Origin: Akebia trifoliata
Lineage: Eukaryota > Streptophyta > Magnoliopsida > Ranunculales > Lardizabalaceae
NCBI GenBank assembly: GCA_017979445.1
Contig: CM030704.1
Location: 13,933,658 to 13,997,657, forward strand
Reading direction: 5' to 3'
Length of the DNA: 64,000 bases
The notes under the pieces were generated by a model. It was not told the DNA's origin, did no database searches, and was given only the letters and a program-made list of their open reading frames with translations. A program made the position numbers and the translations under genes. Of the stretch, positions 11,766 through 23,054 are shown piece by piece (position 1 is the first letter of the stretch; each line of letters begins with the position of its first letter).

Positions 11766-13172
11766 GACTGATTGTTGGGATAGTGCCTCTAGTTCTATAT
11801 AATGGACATGCCACGTAAGACATGATTAAATGATAGATGGATGGAATGATTGAGTGATGGAATGATTGATAGATAGAAATGACAGATGGATGTCAATGGA
11901 GGATACTACCAAACCTTGTTTGTATTTTCGATAAAAAGAAACGATATACTATATACAAAATAAAATAGTTTGTTTACTAGAAAAGAGTCGTGGAAAACCT
12001 ACAAAGAGTGATGTATTGTTGTATATCCGAAAACGACAAATAAATCTAGGATCAGTACTAAATGTCATATGCTCTTCGGTAATATGCGATACCTTAAAGC
12101 TTATTGTAGCTTATGAGATTCGAAAATTTCTCCTAATTTTTTATTGGAAAACGTTGTGTATAAAGGCGGTCTCTGTATAGTGTAGAGGTAGGCGGGGTTC
12201 ACATGTATTGTCTCTTGATAATCTTCAATACGAGGGGTCTCTTGGGCTAGTTAGTGATCAATTTTAATTTGTAGTTGTCAAATGATAGGCCTTTCCGTAA
12301 GGTGAACTCAGTATTGGGTTGTTGTCCAACAGTCAATCTAAGTCGGATAAGCGATCCCATAATTATGGTATGCCTACCGGCCACACAATCAAATTTTAAC
12401 GATAGGATTCCACATCAGAAGTTAAGTTTGGAATATCGATTTGTCATGTCGAGGTCATTGTATTGGCGTGTTCCTCTATTCTCTTATCGACTATACCGCC
12501 GTATTCTTGTTATGTATTTTCTTTCTTTTGTGATATTGATGGATGTTTTCCATTTGAAATATATATATGTTACTTTAAATAATAAAAATGATAGATTAAA
12601 ATTATTTACAACTATTTACTGAATATGCTTAGACATTTATCGTATGATACAATATGAAAACCTACATTATTTAACTGTTTAGTTTGATTACTCGTGGCTG
12701 TATGAGTCGCTGTTAGAACGATGTTCATCCTGCTTAATAACATTCTCTGATTACTTACCTTATCCTTCCCCTTTCAGATGTTTTAGCTTTGGAGAACCTG
12801 AATATGAGGAGTCATTCGAGGAGGTTCTTGTAGAGGGTTATGTCATGGATCTGCAACCTCTGTCAACTTAAGGATTTGTCTTGTTGTATAATGGTGTAAT
12901 TCAAATTTTGGGACATGATGTATTTTTTTGAGAGGTTGTATTTTGTGAGATGATTATAATATTAAGGTATGTCATGGATTATGATTTTGACTGTTTAGAT
13001 TCTACTACTCTGATTTGAAATTGTTTGCTATAGTTTTTTGCTACATATATGTTTCATTTAATAGCATTATTATATATGATTGTTCTACCAAGTTGAGTGT
13101 ATTTTCACCTCACACTTTGAGATTCTGAGTGATGAATCTTCAGGATTCGTGTTGTGATTTCGAAGCGTGACA
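11766..13172 (+). mobile_element. LTR 1 of the gag-only array (5'-truncated)
   Basis: Homologous to the second half of the LTR at 16678-19509 (from GACTGATTGTTGGGA at about 18125) and ends GAAGCGTGACA. It is followed by a primer site, so it is the 5' LTR of internal region A. Roughly the first 1.45 kb of the LTR is missing and replaced by other LTR debris. The 115-residue frame at 12275-12622 recurs in LTR 2 (18626-18946) and is LTR sequence, not a gene. Confidence 0.8.
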
Positions 13173-13175
13173 ATG

Positions 13176-13187
13176 TGGTATTAGAGT
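13176..13187 (+). promoter_or_regulatory. Primer-binding site, element A (TGGTATTAGAGT)
   Basis: Two changes from TGGTATCAGAGC (tRNA-Met type), three bases after the LTR end. The copy in element B (19513-19524) is perfect. Confidence 0.8.
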
Positions 13188-13734
13188 TCAATATTAGTTC
13201 TGAATGGGACCAGAGCTTTTCCATGTCTAGAGGTTTGTTAGAGTTTAGCTTAGAATAAGATCACGAATAATAGGAAATTCCTTAAGTGTATTAAGTACGA
13301 GACAAAAATTATTAGGGGAGTTAACGGATTGAACAGAATTAAATGAATGCATAAGTATTTGAAGTATAATTAGTATTCTACCTAAATTTTGAAGAAATGA
13401 CTTTCGAATTTGGATAACTTACAAGGATTGTTTGAATTATAGATCTTATAAGATGGCACACATCGATGAGACACTTTCATTGTTTACCCCCTTAGGAAAT
13501 TTTCAGATTGAACAGAACATTTAAAGATTATACATTTCTGAAAAATTTTAATATGGGATAAATGTACTGCCTATATAATTGTTGGAATACTTTGAACGAT
13601 TAGCATATAAGGGTTATTGAAATTGCAGATTAAGTGAAATGAAAGGAAATAGAAATTTATCAAAACCTATGACAAGGAGTTGAACTTGTGAGAAAGATCT
13701 ACCTAAGCCAAGGAAACTTACGGAAATAAAACTT

Positions 13735-14343
13735 TTGATGGAAGTGATCTCCAAAATATCCCAAAATCAGGCTCGTATGGGAAAGAAACAATCAGAAATG
13801 TTTGAAGCCCAAATGAGGATGATGGGTCAACTAACAAAAAGACTGGAGCAGATAACAGAAGTGTTCGACCATCACTCTAAGGATAAAATCCTAAATGGCC
13901 AAGAAGTAAATATCCCACTACATGGAATACTACGAGAGGAAATGGAAATAATACAACCCCTGTATCAAGGTCCAAAGGAAGGAGTACAATCAAGATCCAA
14001 TAGGAGACAAATGATTATAAAATTTGGAGATTCACAGAGAAAACAACCATTCATAAGGAGCGAGACTATAATGCTGCCAACTCAAGAGATTGAAGAGTTT
14101 TGTAATAAGCAACAGAATATACTACAAAAAAAAAATCAAAAGATGAGTTTTTGTAGTCATGAATGTGGCGAGTTGGGGCATAAAAGACACCAATGTTCTA
14201 ACCAACTGAAATCGATTAAGGATATTTGGCTTAGTAAAATGTTAGACAAGCCAATTAAGGGAACTATGAGGCCACAAGATTTGAATGAGGCCAATAATGT
14301 ATTCCTACCACCCCAAAGAGACATGACTAACAATCGAAAATGA
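13735..14343 (+). CDS. Gag polyprotein fragment with zinc knuckle, element A
   Basis: This 202-residue frame looks like the C-terminal half of a Ty3-type Gag, the protein that forms virus-like particles around the element RNA. Residues 1-45 are a Gln/Met-rich segment likely to form a coiled coil (MEVISKISQNQARMGKKQSE). Near residue 140 there is a knuckle-like FCSHECGELGHKRHQC, with C-x4-H-x4-C clear. A second, canonical knuckle CYECKELGHLRRDC lies in the same frame at 14413-14454, after two stops (14341-14343 and one more). Upstream, from about 13500, related sequence is broken by stops, so the Gag N-terminus is not intact. Internal region B carries the same gag in worse condition, and a relative occurs at 4350-4470. 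No protease or RT follows in the 2.2 kb before the 3' LTR. Probably not functional; which Ty3 lineage it belongs to is uncertain. Confidence 0.6.
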   Translation: MMEVISKISQNQARMGKKQSEMFEAQMRMMGQLTKRLEQITEVFDHHSKDKILNGQEVNIPLHGILREEMEIIQPLYQGPKEGVQSRSNRRQMIIKFGDSQRKQPFIRSETIMLPTQEIEEFCNKQQNILQKKNQKMSFCSHECGELGHKRHQCSNQLKSIKDIWLSKMLDKPIKGTMRPQDLNEANNVFLPPQRDMTNNRK

Positions 14344-16660
14344 AAAAGTGTGCAAGAGTCAACACAATTACAGTGAGCACCAATAACTCGGAGGGAGAAG
14401 AAGCACCTTAGATGCTATGAATGTAAGGAGCTGGGACATCTAAGGAGAGATTGTTCTAAGGCACCACAAACTAAACCTACAACTTCCCAGAACGTCACAA
14501 GAGGTACTATTGTAACTTTAGTGTTTAACATACTCTGTGATAGGCTATGTATGTGTTCAATCATTTAAAACATCTAGTATTATAGACTAGAAATACCTAT
14601 CATAGACATATTTCATTGATAAAGTCAATAGGAAAAAAAATTGTCATTCAAGATAGTTGATAGCTCATTTAAAATGATAGTAAACAGTTGAATTTTGAAG
14701 TATAGACTTTGTTTTATGGATGATTATTGTATTATCCATGCACTTAAGGTTTGGGGTATGACCTGTATGGAAAGAAAGGGAAAAATCATGAATATTATGG
14801 CATGTAAATATATTGTGATGCTTTGAAGATAATGGATTTATTGGATTTACTCTAGGGTAGTAACTATAGAGAAAACTATATTCAGGATATCACCATGAGC
14901 ATCTTAGGTTTGCTATTTTGTTTGTGTACGTAATTTGAAGACTTATGACATTCATTTTCCTTGGGGAGTTTTATTTAGATGAGAATTAAATTTAAAGTAA
15001 AGAGACCAATATGTTCTAATGTATTTTCTTGGGAATTATTTTGTCACCCTTATCAATAAGATAGTTCGTTTAAATAAGAAAATTTTTACATGAGTAGAGG
15101 AAGAAAATTTAGGTATTGGATGAAATGATTCATAAATTTAAGGTTGTAATATTAAGAATTTTCTCCTTCAAAACATAGGTTATACATTTCGATTAAGAAA
15201 GATTGAGTAAAAGATGTTATAATTTTAGAAATTCCTGTGGAAAAAGAACGATGTTCTTGGAAGATTATTTAGGAACCTACAAAACATAGGTGTGCAAACC
15301 GAAACTGACATTATCATTAAAGTTGAGTAACTTTACAGTCAATTCATGTGTATTACATGAGTAACGTAGCTCATTGATTTAGAACTTAAAGAAACATACA
15401 TATCGATTAAAAAAGACTAGAGCATAATGTACTAATGGGAGAAATTTTGAGAAAAAAATCATTGTATCAAATGAGAGTGATATGTCAATATGTCTAGTTA
15501 TAAATTTTTAAGGATATATCATATGAGGAAGGACCCGCACCAATTCTAGGTAGGCGAGAAGAAAAGTAGAAAACATACATCTTCCCCATATGCAAAGTCT
15601 TTCTAACTTTTAAGAGAGATGATTGACACTTCGAATAGTCGACACGAATGGTTGTAGAGTATTGAGATATATGGTTATGAAAGGAAATCGATTATAGTTT
15701 AAGAGATTTTACGTAATCCTTGATTTTTAGGGATTAGTTGTGCTATGTATTCTGATTATGATAGTTTCTTAAATTGTAAGATCATTAGTTCCTAATCTGG
15801 TCGATAAGCCGCGTACCATAGTATGGGTAGAGATCATAATATTGAAGAATGAATGAGTCAGTTTTACAATTATCATTACGACATAGAAGATTATTGCTAT
15901 GGTGTGATAGGAAGAAAATAAATTGTTTGATCATTCATTCAAATTTCAATTGTTAAGGAATATGAAATTAAGGGAGTACAGAACCTTTCAAGAAGACATA
16001 TAATCAATTTAAGTTGCTACCTCCGTAGCAGTTACGATTTAAGATTTCATAAATTTTCTTTGATAATTATGTATTTTGCCGGACCTGATTTGTAAAGGAG
16101 AAGACTATGCTTGTTCATATGTCAATTAAGGATCTTCGATTTGTCAAATAAATTCATGAACTCAATTAAGGAAATGAACTTGAGAGTTTAGATTTAATGA
16201 TTCAAATAGAAATCAACATTTTGATTTTAAATTTTCTAAGTTATAGGACTGCAGTGGATTTGTCAAAAAGATTGATGAGGCATTTGAAATCCAAATTGTT
16301 GAAATTGAGGATAATCGAAATTGTTGAAATCGCATTGATGAACTTATGAAAGTTGGAAGATATACGATATTAGAGTAAAATGATTATTTACACAAACCAA
16401 TAATTATAATTTAAGGATATAATTGTAGAATGGGGGATATGTTTATGTTTGATTTGAGTCTACTAGAGAAAGGGGTGATACGAGATTCATGTTCTCTAGT
16501 AAGAGTTAATTCATTATGCTTATGATATAAGTTTTGAGGAACTATCATGATAAGTAGAATCTGGAATGAAATGTAGGAATGTTAAAATTCGATTTTGATA
16601 CTAAGCATAAGGACTATTTGGACAATATGATACATTCATAAATTTTGAGGATGAAATTCC
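14344..16660 (+). mobile_element. Non-coding internal region of gag-only element A
   Basis: After the second zinc knuckle (14413-14454) I find no frame over about 60 codons and no protease, RT, RNase H or integrase motif. The sequence aligns along its length with 20690-23037 in element B. At about 2.2 kb it is too short for a complete pol, so the parent was probably already non-autonomous. Confidence 0.6.
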
Positions 16661-16677
16661 ATTTAAAGGGGAGATGA
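16661..16677 (+). promoter_or_regulatory. Polypurine tract, element A
   Basis: ATTTAAAGGGGAGATGA directly precedes the LTR start TGCAATACCCCG. The B copy at 23038-23054 reads ATTTAAAGTGGAGATGA. Confidence 0.75.
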
Positions 16678-19509
16678 TGCAATACCCCGAATTCTAATTC
16701 GTATTTCGAGAAAATAAAATAGTAAAATTTGGAGAAAATTTTGATAGAGGACTTAAGGTAAAATACTCAAATTTTGTTATGTTTATTATTTATAAAATTT
16801 GACTTCGCCATTGAATTCAAAATGATTGAAAAAAATATTTTAGCCTGTAAGCACGCTCAAATTCAAGTTTAAATGAAAAAATTATAAAATCCTCGAATTT
16901 TGCATCAAGTAATTACCAAATATGTAAACGTCACTTTAGAAATATATTTTGAGAAATCCGATCATACTGTTATATTTGTATCGAAAAATCACTCTAAATA
17001 GAGTATAAGATTGTCCAAATAGGCATTAAAAAAAAAACAACTCCCGAAATGACGCTTACGTCCCACTTAAGTTGTAAATATCCGAATTCTAAAGAAAAAT
17101 TTAATTTTTCTTATTCTTCTCTCCAACCAAATATCAGACAATTTTCCTTGAGATTTGCAACTCAGATCTACGCCAAACTAAAATGATTCAAGTTTCGCCG
17201 CAAGAAGGAAAGTCGTAAACTTTGTCGATAACTACGTGTGGAGACGAGAAAATATGATTTTCGTAGGGAGAAAGTTTACGTGGTCAGCCGAAGGTGATTT
17301 TTAACTCCGTTCAACCGTCAAATATATCTCAAGGTAGGATGCCTTCCCTTCTACCTTCAAGTTGTACAACAAGTTCATAGAAAATTTCATGTTATCCTTT
17401 AGATCTTGATGTTTCTTCCAAATTTCAAGTTATTCGTTAAACCTACACACGTTTGAATGGATTAATTCATGGTTACTTGATTATTTTTGATAGATTCCAT
17501 CCCATTGGATGTGTTTTAAGTATATTTATAAGTGGGATAATGTTTAAGGATCAATTCGATACTTTTTTAGCGATTTTTGATACTTTTCAACAAAAAAAAT
17601 GTCCTCTTTATTTTTCTCTTTCCATGTACTTTAAGTTGTTTAATGAAATTAAATTTTACCACCCATATTTGAAAACTTTGAAAATGATTTTGAGATTCAA
17701 ATCTCATCATATCAAAATATAATTTTTAGTTTCAAGAACAAAACATAAAATTTGACATTTTCAGTCAATTTTCAAAACGCGATATCGTAAGCGTTCCTTT
17801 GAGTTAAGTAATAAAAATTATATGATGTTTTTCATGTTGTCAAGGGCTTTAATTTACAAAAATCTATTTTCAATTTTGATGACTTTTAAAAATTACTTTT
17901 TCCAACACTAAGTCAAATTTTCACGAATTTCCAATTTTTACATATTATGGTTTTAATATATTTTCTAAGCCTTTCTACTCAACCAAAACCCTCAAATGGA
18001 ATTGGTTGATGCTCTATGAATTTTAAATAATTTTAAATGTCAAATTATTTTGATAGATATGTAGGATGTTAGTAGATAAATTGTTCAATTGATTGATGGA
18101 TGGATAGAGAGAACGTATGTTCTCGACTGATTGTTGGGACAGTACCTCTAATTCTACATGATGGACATGCTACATAAGACATGATAGAATTATTGATGAA
18201 TGGAAATGATAGATGGATGTCACTGGAGGATACTACCAAACTTTATTTGTATTTTCAATAAAAAGAAATGATGTACTATATATACAAAAAAATAATAATT
18301 TGTTTACTAAAAAAGAGTCTCAGAAAACCTACAAAGAGTGATACATTACGATTTATCCAGAAGCGGCCAGACAATCTAGGATCAGCATTAGATGTCATAT
18401 GTTTTTCGGTAGTATGGGATACCTTAAAACATATTACAGCTTATTCGATCCGGGAATTTCTCCTACTTCTTTCTTGGAAAACATTGTGTGAAAAGGCGGT
18501 CTCTGTAGAGTGTAGAGGTAAGCGGGGTTCACATGTATTTCCTCTTGATAGACTTCGAAGGTCTCATAGGCTAGTTAGTGATCAATTTTAGTCTGTAGTC
18601 ATCAAACGGTAGGCCTCACTATAAGGTGAACTCAGTATTGGGTTCTTGGCCAACGGAGAGTCTAAGTCGGATAAGCGGTCCCATAATTGTGGTATGCCGA
18701 TTGGTCACACAATCAGATTTTAACGATAGGATTTCACATTGGAAGTTAAGTTTAAAGTATCAATTTACCATGTTGAGGCCGTTGTATCTGCGTGTTCCTC
18801 TACTCTTTTATCGATTACACCGTCGTGTTCTTATTATGTATTTTCTTTCTTTTGTGATGTTGATAGATATTTTCTATTTGAAAAATGTATATGTTACTTT
18901 AAATAATAGAAATGATACATTAAAATTATTTACAACTGTTTACTGAATATGCTTAGGCATTTATCGTATGATACATTATGAAAACATGTATTATTTAACT
19001 GTTCAGTTTGATTACTCGTGCATATATGACTCGTTGTTAGAACAGTGTTCATCCTACAGAGTAACATTCTCGTGTTACTCACCCTATCGTTCCCCTTTCA
19101 GATGTCTTAGCTTTTGGAGAACCTACCTGCCTATGAGGACTCATTCAAGGAGGTTCTTGTAGTGGGTTATGTAGTGGATCTACAGCCTTCGTCAGCTTGA
19201 GAATTTTTCTAGTTGTATAGCGATTGTAGTGTAATTCAAATTTTGGGACATGATGTATTTTTTTTTTTGAGGTTGTATTTTGTAAAATGATTATAATGTT
19301 AAAATTTTTCATGGATTATGATTTTGACTGTTTAGATTCTGATACTCTGTTTTGAGATTGTCTACTATAGTTTTCCGTTGCGTATATGCTTCTTTCCATA
19401 GCATTATTATCTATGATTCTTCTATCAGGTTTGGTGTATGTTCACCTCATACTTCAAGATTCTAAATGATGAATTCTCGGGATTTGTGTTGGGATTTTGG
19501 GGTGTGACA
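16678..19509 (+). mobile_element. LTR 2, shared between internal regions A and B
   Basis: A 2.83 kb LTR from TGCAATACCCCG to GGGGTGTGACA. It is preceded by a polypurine tract (3' LTR of A) and followed by a primer site (5' LTR of B), so one LTR serves both units. It is the most complete LTR of the array. Frames such as 17453-17722, 18268-18591 and 18626-18946 lie inside it and look non-coding. Confidence 0.85.
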
Positions 19510-19512
19510 ACG

Positions 19513-19524
19513 TGGTATCAGAGC
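19513..19524 (+). promoter_or_regulatory. Primer-binding site, element B (TGGTATCAGAGC)
   Basis: Perfect match to the initiator tRNA-Met type site, three bases after the LTR 2 end. Confidence 0.9.
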
Positions 19525-20074
19525 TTAATATTAGTTCCGAATAGGATATGAGCTCTTCCATGTCTAAAGGTTTGTTAGAGTCTAACTTGGAGATAGGATC
19601 AGGATTAATAGGAAATTCCTTAAGTGTCTTAATTACGAGACAAAAATTATTGGGGGACTTAACAGATTGAGCAGAATTAAATGAATGCATAAGTATTTGA
19701 AGTATAATTAGTACTCTGCCTAAATTTTGGAGAAATGACTATTGAATTTGGAGAACTTACAAGGATTGTTTAAATTATAGATCTTATAAGATGGCAGACA
19801 TCGATGAAGCACTTTCATTGTTTACCCCCTTAGGAGATTATCAGATTGGGCAGAACTTTTAAAGATTATACATTTTTAGAAAATTTTAATATGGGATAAA
19901 TGTACCGCCTAAATAATTGTTGGAATACTTTGATCGATTAACTTATAAGGGTTATTGAAATTACAGATTAGGTGAATGAAAGGAAATAGAAATTCATCAG
20001 GACCTACGACAAGGAGCCTAACTTGTGAGAAAGATCTATCTGAGCCGAGGAAACTTATGGAAATATAAATTTTG

Positions 20075-20880
20075 ATGGAAGTGATCTCCAAAATATCCTA
20101 GAATCAGGCTTGTATGGAAAAAAAAACAATTAGAAATGTTTGAAGCCCAAATGACAATGATGGGTCAACTAACAAAAAGATTGGAGTGGATAGCAGAAGT
20201 GTTCAACCATCACTTTAAGAATAAATCCCAAAATGGCCAAGAAGTAAATATCCCACTACATGGAATACTACAAGATGAAATGAAAATAGTATAACCCCCA
20301 TATCAAGGTCTAAAGGAAGGAATACAATCGGGATCCAACAAGAGACAAATGATTATAAAATTTGGAGATTCACGAGGAAAACAACCATGCATAAAGAGAG
20401 AGACTATAGTTCTCTTAACCCAAGATATTGAAGAGTTTTGTAATAAACAACAGAGTATACTACAAAAATAATCGAAAGAAAGAGTTTTTGCAAGTCATAA
20501 ATGTGGCAAGTTGGGGTATAAAAGACACCAATATTCTAACCAACTGAAATCAATTAATGATGCGTGGCTTAGTAAGATGTTAGACAAGCCAATTGAGGGA
20601 ACTATAAGGCCACAAGATTTGAATGAGGCTGATAATGTACTCCTACCACCCCGAGGAGAGATGTCTAACGATCTGAAGTGAAAATGTGTGCAAGAGTCAA
20701 CACAATTACAGGGAGCACCAATAACTCAAAGGGAGAAGAAAAAACCTTAGATGCTATGAATGTAAGAGCTGAGGTATCTAAGAAGAGATTGTTCTAAGGC
20801 ACCACAAAGCACCAGGTATATATTACGAGCTAATGCTAATACTAGGACTCAAACCAAACCAAACCTACAACTTCCTAGAA
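20075..20880 (+). pseudogene. Degenerate gag of element B
   Basis: Homologous to the gag at 13735-14535, starting with the same ATGGAAGTGATCTCCAAAAT. It carries several extra in-frame stops. The second zinc knuckle has lost one base (TGTAAGAGCTGAGG against TGTAAGGAGCTGGG), which shifts the frame and creates TGA. The stop that ends the A frame (TGA at 14341) is also present here, so it predates the split of A and B, whereas the second A stop is absent here. Confidence 0.75.
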
Positions 20881-23037
20881 CGTCACAAAAGGTACGATTG
20901 TAACTTTATTGTTTAACATACTCTAAGATAGACTATGTATGTGTTAAATCATTTAATACATCTAGTATTATACACTGGAAATACCTATCATAGACATATT
21001 TCATTGATAAAGTTAATAGGAAACAAAAATATCTTTCAAGATAGTTGACAACTCATTTAAAATGATAGTAAACAGTCGAATTTTGAAGTATAGACTTTGT
21101 TTTATTGAGAATTCGGGTATTATCCATGCACTTTTAAGGTTTGGGGTATGATCTGTATGGCAAGAAGGGAAAAAATCATGAATATTATGGCATGAAAATA
21201 TATTGTGATGCTTGGAAGATAATGGATTTATTGGATTTACTTTGGAGTAGTAACAATAGAGAAAAACTATATTCAGGATATCACCATGAGCATCTTAGGT
21301 TTTACTATTTTATTTGTATAAGCAATTTGAGGATTTATGACATTCCTTTTCCTTGGGAATTTTTATTTAGATGAGAATTAAATTTAAAGAAAATTGACCA
21401 ATATGTCTTAATGTGTTTTCTTGGGAAGTATTTTGTCACCCTTATCAATAAGAAATTTTTTACATGAATTGAAGAAGAAAATTTAGGTGTTGGATGAAAT
21501 GATTCATAAATTTAAGGTTGTAATATTAAGAATTTTCTCCTTGAAAATTTAGGTTAGACATTTCAGTTAAGAAAGATTGAGTAACAGATTTTATCGTTTT
21601 AGAAATTCTTGTGGAAAAAGAACGATGTTCTTGGAAGATTATTTAGGAACCTATAAAACTTAGGTGTGCAAATTGAAACTGAGATTATCATTGAAGTTGA
21701 GTGACTTTACAGTCAATTCAAGTGTATTACATGAGTAACATAGCTAATTGATTTAGAACATGAGCAAACATACGTATCGACTAATAAGGACTAGAACATA
21801 GTAAACTAATGGGAGAAATTTTATGAAAAACATAAATGTATCGAATGAGAGTGATATGTCAATATGTCTAGTTATAAATTTTCAAGGATATATCATATGA
21901 GAAAGGACCCGCATCAATTCTAAGTGGACGAGAAGATAAGTAGAGAACTTAAATCTTTTCCATAGGCAAAGTCTTTAGAACTTTTACGATAGATGATTAA
22001 AACTTCGAAGAATCGACACGAATGGTTGTAGAGTGTTGAGATATATGGTTAAGAAAGAAAACCGATTATAGTATAAGGGATTTGGTGTAATCCTTGATTT
22101 TTAGGGATTAGTTGTGCTATGTATTTTGATTAGGATAGTTTCTTTAATTGTAGGATTGTTAGTTCCTGATCTGGCCGATAAGCCGCATACCATAGTATGG
22201 GTAAAGATCATAATATTGAAGAATGAATGAGTCAATTTAAAATTATCATTACAATATAGAAGATTATTGCTAACATGTGATAGGAAGAAAACAAATTGTT
22301 TGATCATTCATTCAAATTTCAATTGTTAAGGAAGATGAAATTAAGGGAGCACAGAACCTTTCAAGAAGACATATTATTAATTTAAGTTGCCACCTCCTTA
22401 GCAGTTACGATTTAAGATTTCTTAAATTTTCTTTGACGATTATGTATTTTTTTGGGACCTGATTTATAAATGAGAAGACTATGCTTGTTCATATGTCAAT
22501 TAAGGATCTTCAATTTGTCAACTAAATTCATGAACTCAATTAAGGAAATGAACTTGAGAGTTTAGATTTAATGATTCAAGTAGAAATTAGCATTTTGATT
22601 TTGAATTTTCTAAGTTATAGGATTACAGTGGATTTGTCAAAAAGATTGACGAGGCATTTGAAATCCAAATTCTTGAAATTGAGGATAATCGAAATTGTTA
22701 AAATCACATTGATGAACTTACGAAAGTTGGAAGATATACGATGTTAGAGTAAAATGGTTGTTTACACAACTCAATAATTATAATTTAAGGATGTAATTGT
22801 AGAATGGGGGATATATTTATTTATCTTTGATTTGATCGACTAGAGAAAGGGGTGTTAAAAGATTCATGTTCTCTAGTAAGCGTTAATTCATTGTGCTTAT
22901 GATATAAGTTTTGAGGAAATATCATGATAAGTAGAATCTGGAACGAAAGGTAAGAATGTTAAATTTTGATTTGGATACTAAGCGTAAGGACTATTTGGAG
23001 AATATGATACATTCATAAATTTCGAGGACGAAATTTC
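20881..23037 (+). mobile_element. Non-coding internal region of element B
   Basis: Counterpart of 14530-16660, with similar length and landmarks throughout. Contains no supported gene. The 77-residue frame at 21141-21374 is interrupted in copy A and is not retained. Confidence 0.6.
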
Positions 23038-23054
23038 ATTTAAAGTGGAGATGA

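Noticed and set aside
12275..12622. 115-residue frame with a counterpart of 106 residues at 18626-18946
   Set aside because: Both are in LTR 1 and LTR 2 of the same family and share non-coding flanks equally; no known domain.
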